Source: Enterobacter pseudoroggenkampii
Lineage (GTDB): Bacteria; Pseudomonadota; Gammaproteobacteria; Enterobacterales; Enterobacteriaceae
DNA: 64,000 bases
NCBI RefSeq assembly: GCF_026420145.1
Contig: NZ_JAPMLV010000002.1
Location: forward strand, 248,001 to 312,000
Direction: 5' to 3'
Shown: positions 59,552 through 64,000 of the stretch, piece by piece
Numbering within the stretch: position 1 is the stretch's first letter
How the letters are laid out: the number at the start of each line of letters is the position of its first letter
Notes under the pieces: generated by a model
The model's input: the letters and a program-made list of their open reading frames with translations, nothing else
What the model was told of the DNA's origin: nothing
Database searches by the model: none
Translations under genes and position numbers: made by a program

Positions 59552-61167
59552 CCCAGGTTAACGACGTTCGCGACGCACACGTCGAGACGACGCCCGCACC
59601 GACGGTTTCACCCTGGCAGCCGCTGAGCCAGCCGGTGTTCCGAATGCTGTGGATCGCCACGGTGGTCTCTAACGTCGGCTCATGGATGAGCGACGTCGGC
59701 ATCAACTGGAGCATGCTGACCCTGAGCGCCGACCCGCTGGATATCGCGCTGGTGCAGGCGGCCAGCAGCCTGCCAATGTTCCTCTTCGCCCTGCCGTCCG
59801 GGGTGATGGCGGACATCGTTGACCGGCGTAAATACCTGCTCTTCTCCCAGCTGTGGGTGTTCATCGCCGCCGCCGGGCTGACGGCGCTCTCCTTCACCGG
59901 ACACGTCACCCCCACCGTGCTGCTGGTGGCGACGTTTCTGCTGAGCGTAGGGGCGGCGATGAGCTCGCCGCCGTTCCAGGCCGTGGTGCCCGATCTGGTG
60001 AGCAAGCCGGAGCTGGGCGCCGCCGTGGCGCTGAACTCGCTGGGGGTGAACATCAGCCGGGCGATTGGCCCCGCGCTGGGTGGTTTCCTGCTGTCGCTCG
60101 CTGGGCCGTGGATGGTGTTTGCCCTGAACGCGCTGTCCGTGGTGGGCGTGGCGTGGGTGCTGTGGCGCTGGCGCCCGGCCCCGTCCATTCAGCGTCTGCC
60201 GCCGGAGCACTTCTTCTCTGCGGTGCGCACAGGCATCCGCTACGTGCACGCCGCCCCGGTGCTGCGCAACGTGCTGGTGCGTACGGTGGCCTTCTTCGTT
60301 TTCGGCAGCGCGGGCTGGGCGCTGCTGCCGCTGGTGGCGCGCCGCGAGCTGGGCCTGGGCCCGGCGGGCTACGGCGTGATGCTGGCGTGCATTGGCCTGG
60401 GGGCGATTGCCGGGGCCATCCTGCTGCCGCGCCTGCGCCAGCGGCTGAACGCCGACCGCCTGATGGTGGCCGCGAGCCTGGTCTTTGCCCTCACCATGCT
60501 GGCGCTGGCGTTTGTGCGCCACGTCTGGCTGCTCAACCTGTTTGAGTTCTTCACCGGCTTCGCGTGGATTGCGGTGCTCTCGACGCTGAACCTCGGCGCG
60601 CAGCGCAGCGCCGCCCGCTGGGTGAAGGCCCGCGCGCTGGCGGTCTACCTGACGGTATTCTTCGGCTCGATGACCACGGGCAGCGCCATCTGGGGGCAGA
60701 TAGCCTCCCGGTTTGGCACCCCGACCGCGCTGGTTGTCGCCACGCTGGGGATGGTGCTGGCAAGCGCCACCGTGTTCCGCTGGAAGCTGGAGAAAGACCC
60801 GGAATTGAACCTCGACCTGAGCGGCCAGCCGCTGGACGGCGTGGAGATCGACCTGCCGAACGAGCGCGGTCCGGTGCTGGTCTCGCACGAGTACATCATC
60901 GACCCGCACAACGCGAAGGCCTTCCTGGAGGCGGTACACGAGCTGCGCCGGGTGCGACGCCGCGCCGGGGCGATGAGCTGGGCGGTATACGAAGATATCG
61001 AGCGCCCCGGCCTGTTTATCGAGACCTTCCTGATGGGCTCGTGGATTGAGCATCTGCGCCAGCAGGAGCGCCACACCATGAATGACCTCCTGCTGCAGAG
61101 CCGCGTTCTGGCTTTTCATCAGGGCACAACATCACCGGCAATTCGTTATCTGGTCGCGCCGGTATAA
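59548..61167 (+). CDS. MFS transporter (EntS-like MFS_3) with fused C-terminal ABM-like domain
   Basis: The 539-residue protein has a twelve-helix MFS domain of the MFS_3/DUF894 type (residues 20 to 415; WIATVVSNVGSWMSDVGINWSM near 32, PSGVMADIVDRRKYLLFSQ near 75). A soluble tail of about 115 residues follows (from 425), with the pattern EYIIDPHNAKAFLEAVHELRRVRRRAGAMSWAVYEDIERPGLFIETF of an antibiotic-biosynthesis-monooxygenase-like barrel. Such fusions are known in this family. It probably exports a product or toxic intermediate made by the hydrolases beside it. The direction is inferred from the EntS relationship. Confidence 0.85.
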   Translation: MTQVNDVRDAHVETTPAPTVSPWQPLSQPVFRMLWIATVVSNVGSWMSDVGINWSMLTLSADPLDIALVQAASSLPMFLFALPSGVMADIVDRRKYLLFSQLWVFIAAAGLTALSFTGHVTPTVLLVATFLLSVGAAMSSPPFQAVVPDLVSKPELGAAVALNSLGVNISRAIGPALGGFLLSLAGPWMVFALNALSVVGVAWVLWRWRPAPSIQRLPPEHFFSAVRTGIRYVHAAPVLRNVLVRTVAFFVFGSAGWALLPLVARRELGLGPAGYGVMLACIGLGAIAGAILLPRLRQRLNADRLMVAASLVFALTMLALAFVRHVWLLNLFEFFTGFAWIAVLSTLNLGAQRSAARWVKARALAVYLTVFFGSMTTGSAIWGQIASRFGTPTALVVATLGMVLASATVFRWKLEKDPELNLDLSGQPLDGVEIDLPNERGPVLVSHEYIIDPHNAKAFLEAVHELRRVRRRAGAMSWAVYEDIERPGLFIETFLMGSWIEHLRQQERHTMNDLLLQSRVLAFHQGTTSPAIRYLVAPV

Positions 61168-61197
61168 CCATAACCATCACCTGCACAGGAACACACT

Positions 61198-62019
61198 ATG
61201 GCAACGTTTAAGGCAAAAGACGGCACGCAGATTTACTACAAAGAAGGCGGCGCGGGCAAACCGGTTCTCTTCAGCCACGGCTGGCCGCTGGACGGCGACA
61301 TGTGGGACAGCCAGCTGAACTACCTGGCCGAGCGCGGCTTCCGCGCCATCGCCTTTGACCGCCGCGGCTTTGGCCGCTCGGATCAGCCGTGGAACGGTTA
61401 CGACTACGACACCTTTGCGTCCGACATTAACGACCTGATCACCACCCTGGACCTCCAGGACGTGACGCTGGTGGGCTTCTCCATGGGCGGCGGCGACGTG
61501 ACCCGCTACATCAACAACTACGGCAGCGCGCGTGTGGCCGGTCTGGCGCTGCTGGGCGCGGTCACGCCGATCTTCGGCAAATCCGACACCTTCCCGCAGG
61601 GTGTGGATCAGAGCGTGTTCGACGGCATTCGCGACGGACTGCGTAAAGATCGCGCCCAGTTCATCAGCGACTTCGCCACCCCGTTCTACGGCACCAACGC
61701 CGGACAGACCGTTTCCGCCGGTGCCCTGACGCAGACGCTGAACATCGCCCTGCTGGCCTCCCTGAAGGGTACCATCGACTGCGTGACCGCCTTCGGCGAA
61801 ACCGACTTCCGCCCGGATATGGCGAAAATCGATGTGCCGACGCTGGTGATCCACGGCAGCAACGACCAGATCGTGCCGTTTGAAAGCACCGGCAAGCTGG
61901 CGGCAGAGATGATCAAAAACGCCACGCTGAAGGTGTACGACAACGCGCCGCACGGCTTCGCGCTGACCCACCAGGACCAGCTTAACGAAGATCTGCTGGC
62001 GTTTGTGAAGTCGCTGTAA
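61198..62019 (+). CDS. Alpha/beta hydrolase of the non-haem chloroperoxidase type
   Basis: The 273-residue protein has the triad Ser95 (GFSMGGG), Asp223 (HGSNDQIVP) and His252 (NAPHGF), the oxyanion region SHGWPLDGDMW and the family block FDRRGFGRSDQPW. It matches the bacterial perhydrolase/chloroperoxidase F-type, which are esterases with weak haloperoxidase activity. It is the last gene of the amidohydrolase-DoxX-MFS operon, 30 bases after the MFS stop. The real substrate is probably an ester or lactone. A REP pair follows. Confidence 0.9.
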   Translation: MATFKAKDGTQIYYKEGGAGKPVLFSHGWPLDGDMWDSQLNYLAERGFRAIAFDRRGFGRSDQPWNGYDYDTFASDINDLITTLDLQDVTLVGFSMGGGDVTRYINNYGSARVAGLALLGAVTPIFGKSDTFPQGVDQSVFDGIRDGLRKDRAQFISDFATPFYGTNAGQTVSAGALTQTLNIALLASLKGTIDCVTAFGETDFRPDMAKIDVPTLVIHGSNDQIVPFESTGKLAAEMIKNATLKVYDNAPHGFALTHQDQLNEDLLAFVKSL

Positions 62020-62034
62020 GTCTTAAAAAGCGAA

Positions 62035-62109
62035 GCCTGATGGCGCTTCGCTTATCAGGCCTACAAGGGCTGGTCCTGTAGGCCGGGTAAGGCGCAGCCG
62101 CCACCCGGC
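62035..62109. repeat. REP-like pair (family B), copy 7, overlapping a gene end
   Basis: Units 62035-62064 (GCCTGATGGCGC...CAGGCCTAC) and 62078-62109 (GTAGGCCGGGT...CCACCCGGC) face each other. The GPH symporter gene on the minus strand reads through the second unit and stops inside the first, so the element contributes coding sequence. Confidence 0.88.
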
Positions 62110-63455
62110 GCTTTCGCAGACGCGTTCCGCTCCGCCAGCAGCCGACAAATCTCCGCATGCTTCTCCTCGGTAAAGGTAAAGCGCGACATAAAGCCCATGC
62201 GGATCAGCGAGCCTATCGCCGGCAGCAGGCAAATCCCGAAGAACAGCCCCGACAGCACGCTCTCGCTCTGAATTTGCGCCTGCGGCACGTAGCCGATCAT
62301 CGTCAGGAACACCCCGATTAACCCGCCGCCTACCGCCACCGACATCTTGCCGGTAAAGGTCTGCCCGGAGAAGGTGATCGCCGCGCATCGCTTGTGGGTG
62401 TGGTACTCCGCGTACTCGATGGTGTCGGCAATCATCGACGAGGTGAGGATGTTGGTCATCATCACGAACAGCGTGCTCAGGCCGAGCAGAATAAACAGCA
62501 TCGTCACATGCTGATAGCCAACAAACCACATCACCACGCGCACCGCCACGTCCAGCCCGCAGAGGATCATAAACAGCTTCCGCTTCTGCATCCGGCGCGT
62601 CAGCATCGGGGCGACCAGGCATAGCACCGCCGCGACAATCCCCATCACGCCAATCGCCATCTGCAGGCTGCCGTCGCCCAGGTTGTTGATAAAGAAGTAG
62701 ATATAGAGACCGCCCGCCACGTTGTGAAACACGCAGAAGAAGAACGACAGCAGGACGATAAACAGCGGCTTGTTCTGGCGCAGGTTGTGGAAGGTGTCGC
62801 GGATGGTCACCTTTTCCGGGCTCGGCGGCACGCGCTCTTTGATCTGCATGAAACCGTTAAGCATCAACGGCAGGCCCACCAGCATCATCACCAGCGCCGC
62901 CATAAAGTAGCCTTTGTCATTGCTGTACTGGGCGAAGTAGGCCGCCAGCTTCGGGAAGAAGATGTTGGCGCAGGCAATCCCGGCGTTCACCCCGAGCATC
63001 GCCGCCGTCACCGCGCGGGTGCGCTGCCCGGAGTCGTTGGTCATCACCGACGACATCGACCAGAACGGGATATCGGAGATGGCGTACAGCGTCCCCCACA
63101 GGATGTAGGTCACCCCGGCGTAGAGGATTTTGGTGGTCATGTCCGCTTCGATTTTATAGAACGATAGCAGCGTGACGCCGGTGATCAGCAGCGGGGCGAT
63201 CAGCAAAAAGTGGCGAAACTTGCCGAACCGGCTGTTAATGGTGTCCATAATGCTGGCAAACAGCGGATCGTGAACCGCGTCCCACGCGCGGGCAATCAGG
63301 AAGATGGTGCTCGCCGCCAGTGCCGAGATCCCCAGCACGTCGGTGTAAAAATAGTTAATAAACGAACCCACTAAACCAAAGCTAAAACACTGACCTAAAC
63401 CATAACCAAAATAAGACCACAGCTCGCGAGACGGGATTTTCATTGTCATTGCCAT
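62061..63455 (-). CDS. GPH-family sugar:cation symporter
   Basis: The 464-residue, twelve-helix transporter of the glycoside-pentoside-hexuronide family (MelB/YicJ type) has the N-terminal SYFGYGLGQCFSFGLVGSFINYFYTDVLG and the conserved ARAWDAVHDPLFASIMDTINSRFGKFRHFLL around residue 55. The substrate is probably an oligosaccharide or glycoside released by, or entering for, the glycoside hydrolase encoded just upstream (50 bases). The last 16 or so residues (APGGGCALPGLQDQPL) are encoded by a REP element and have no counterpart in the family, so the original C-terminus has been replaced or extended. Confidence 0.88.
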   Translation of the reverse strand: MAMTMKIPSRELWSYFGYGLGQCFSFGLVGSFINYFYTDVLGISALAASTIFLIARAWDAVHDPLFASIMDTINSRFGKFRHFLLIAPLLITGVTLLSFYKIEADMTTKILYAGVTYILWGTLYAISDIPFWSMSSVMTNDSGQRTRAVTAAMLGVNAGIACANIFFPKLAAYFAQYSNDKGYFMAALVMMLVGLPLMLNGFMQIKERVPPSPEKVTIRDTFHNLRQNKPLFIVLLSFFFCVFHNVAGGLYIYFFINNLGDGSLQMAIGVMGIVAAVLCLVAPMLTRRMQKRKLFMILCGLDVAVRVVMWFVGYQHVTMLFILLGLSTLFVMMTNILTSSMIADTIEYAEYHTHKRCAAITFSGQTFTGKMSVAVGGGLIGVFLTMIGYVPQAQIQSESVLSGLFFGICLLPAIGSLIRMGFMSRFTFTEEKHAEICRLLAERNASAKAPGGGCALPGLQDQPL

Positions 63456-63505
63456 TGTTATATGCCTGCCTGGTTGCCCGGCGGTGGACCGCCGGGTCGA
63501 TATTA

Positions 63506-64000
63506 TTAGCCTTGTGCCTTCGGGGCGATCTTGCGCAGCTGCTGCATCAGGGCGATTTCACGGCGCGAGAACGGAATGCCGTTCTCCTCGAACACGTCGT
63601 GGAACCAGAGGCGGCAGTAGTCCGTGGACTCTTTCATCACCACCGGCCACGGCAGCCACGTCTGGGTTTTGCCGCGCACCAGCCCCCACTGATACGGCGC
63701 GACCTTCGCCGCGTACATTAGCGGAAGCTGCTCTTCGATGGTGCTGCCCACGTGGCGCGCCAGCCATTCGGTGCAGAACAGTGGGCGACCAAGCTTTTGC
63801 AGATGCTGGATAATCGCCGTCATGCGCCCGGTGTGGGTGTAGGCGTGGAAGCTCACCACGTCCGAGAGCGCCAGCGCGGTCTGGTCCAGCGGATGCTGGA
63901 AGAACGTCTCGCCCTCCTCTTCCGGCGGCAGGCGCCACGCGCAGACGGTGAGCGGCTGGGTCGGGTCTTCTTCACGCACCCACTGGAACGCCAGCTTCAT
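63506..64000 (-). CDS. Glycoside hydrolase, C-terminal part (runs off the window)
   Basis: The frame is open to the end of the window, giving the last 164 residues of a longer protein. SFHAYTHTGRMTAIIQHLQKLGRPLFCTEWLARHVGSTIEEQLPLM shows a beta-strand followed by an acidic residue (Glu of CTEW), as in the nucleophile position of clan GH-A enzymes, then QWGLVRGKTQTWLPW near the end of a TIM barrel. The family number cannot be fixed. It precedes the GPH symporter gene by 50 bases on the same strand, forming a likely glycoside uptake-hydrolysis operon. The first Met at the window edge is probably not the start. Confidence 0.75.
   Translation of the reverse strand: MKLAFQWVREEDPTQPLTVCAWRLPPEEEGETFFQHPLDQTALALSDVVSFHAYTHTGRMTAIIQHLQKLGRPLFCTEWLARHVGSTIEEQLPLMYAAKVAPYQWGLVRGKTQTWLPWPVVMKESTDYCRLWFHDVFEENGIPFSRREIALMQQLRKIAPKAQG

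Overview
The window comes from an enterobacterial chromosome, most likely Enterobacter or a close relative (Enterobacter cloacae complex, Lelliottia, Leclercia). The gene order yjjQ-yjjP-yjjB-dnaT-dnaC-yjjA-opgB ... tsr-hpa-btsT-yjiX-yjiA ... yjiN ... yjiS-yjiR is that of the 99-minute region of Escherichia coli. The proteins are close to, but clearly distinct from, the E. coli ones, and the DNA is GC-rich with REP-like intergenic repeats. No rRNA, tRNA, CRISPR array, transposase or integrase was seen.

Layout. 1-8.7 kb: core genes (yjjQ end, YjjPB succinate exporter, DnaTC primosome loader, OpgB) with a TetR-OhrR-Ohr peroxide-defence insert between yjjB and dnaT. 8.8-21.4 kb: tsr chemoreceptor, then the complete 4-hydroxyphenylacetate system hpaR / hpaGEDFHIXA / hpaBC, which takes the substrate from import (HpaX) through hydroxylation (HpaBC) and ring cleavage (HpaD) to pyruvate and succinate semialdehyde (HpaI). 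21.6-26.1 kb: a WYL regulator and the pyruvate-transport operon btsT-yjiX-yjiA with a recognisable BtsR site. 26.1-33.6 kb: accessory region at the place where E. coli K-12 keeps its restriction genes. It holds a phytase-like esterase, a YfaZ/lipoprotein pair, a succinate-semialdehyde-type dehydrogenase, an AraC/LysE pair, and an AT-rich three-gene island encoding a Tlde1-type L,D-transpeptidase effector, a periplasmic putative immunity protein and an orphan Hcp. 33.6-48.9 kb: yjiN and many small regulator-enzyme modules (LysR/decarboxylase/tautomerase, MarR-HlyD-FUSC efflux, ABM-ACT-ArsR, ALDH, LysR/AhpD, two MocR regulators, yjiS), then paralogue-like copies of RoxA (YcfD) and ClpP.

49.2-62.0 kb is the most unusual block. 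An 1860-residue sensor joins a degenerate Ser/Thr kinase, a STAND-type ATPase, GAF, PAS and histidine-kinase modules. It is co-transcribed with a stand-alone receiver, two tandem XapX membrane proteins and a YcaC-like isochorismatase-family hydrolase, and converges on a FixJ-type DNA-binding response regulator. A divergent operon encodes a YtcJ-like amidohydrolase, a DoxX protein, an MFS exporter with a fused ABM-like domain and a chloroperoxidase-like alpha/beta hydrolase. The shared promoter region has repeated GTATA-type palindromic sites. This looks like one regulated detoxification or degradation unit with an unknown signal and substrate. The window closes with a GPH sugar symporter, whose C-terminal tail is encoded by a REP element, and the end of a glycoside hydrolase.

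Two families of short palindromic repeats are scattered between genes: a CCCTCTCCC/GGGAGAGGG hairpin (five clear copies, one inside the hpa operon) and a roughly 30-bp REP-like element (seven loci). Start codons were corrected where homologues and ribosome-binding sites support it (for example TTG for opgB and GTG for the TetR gene).
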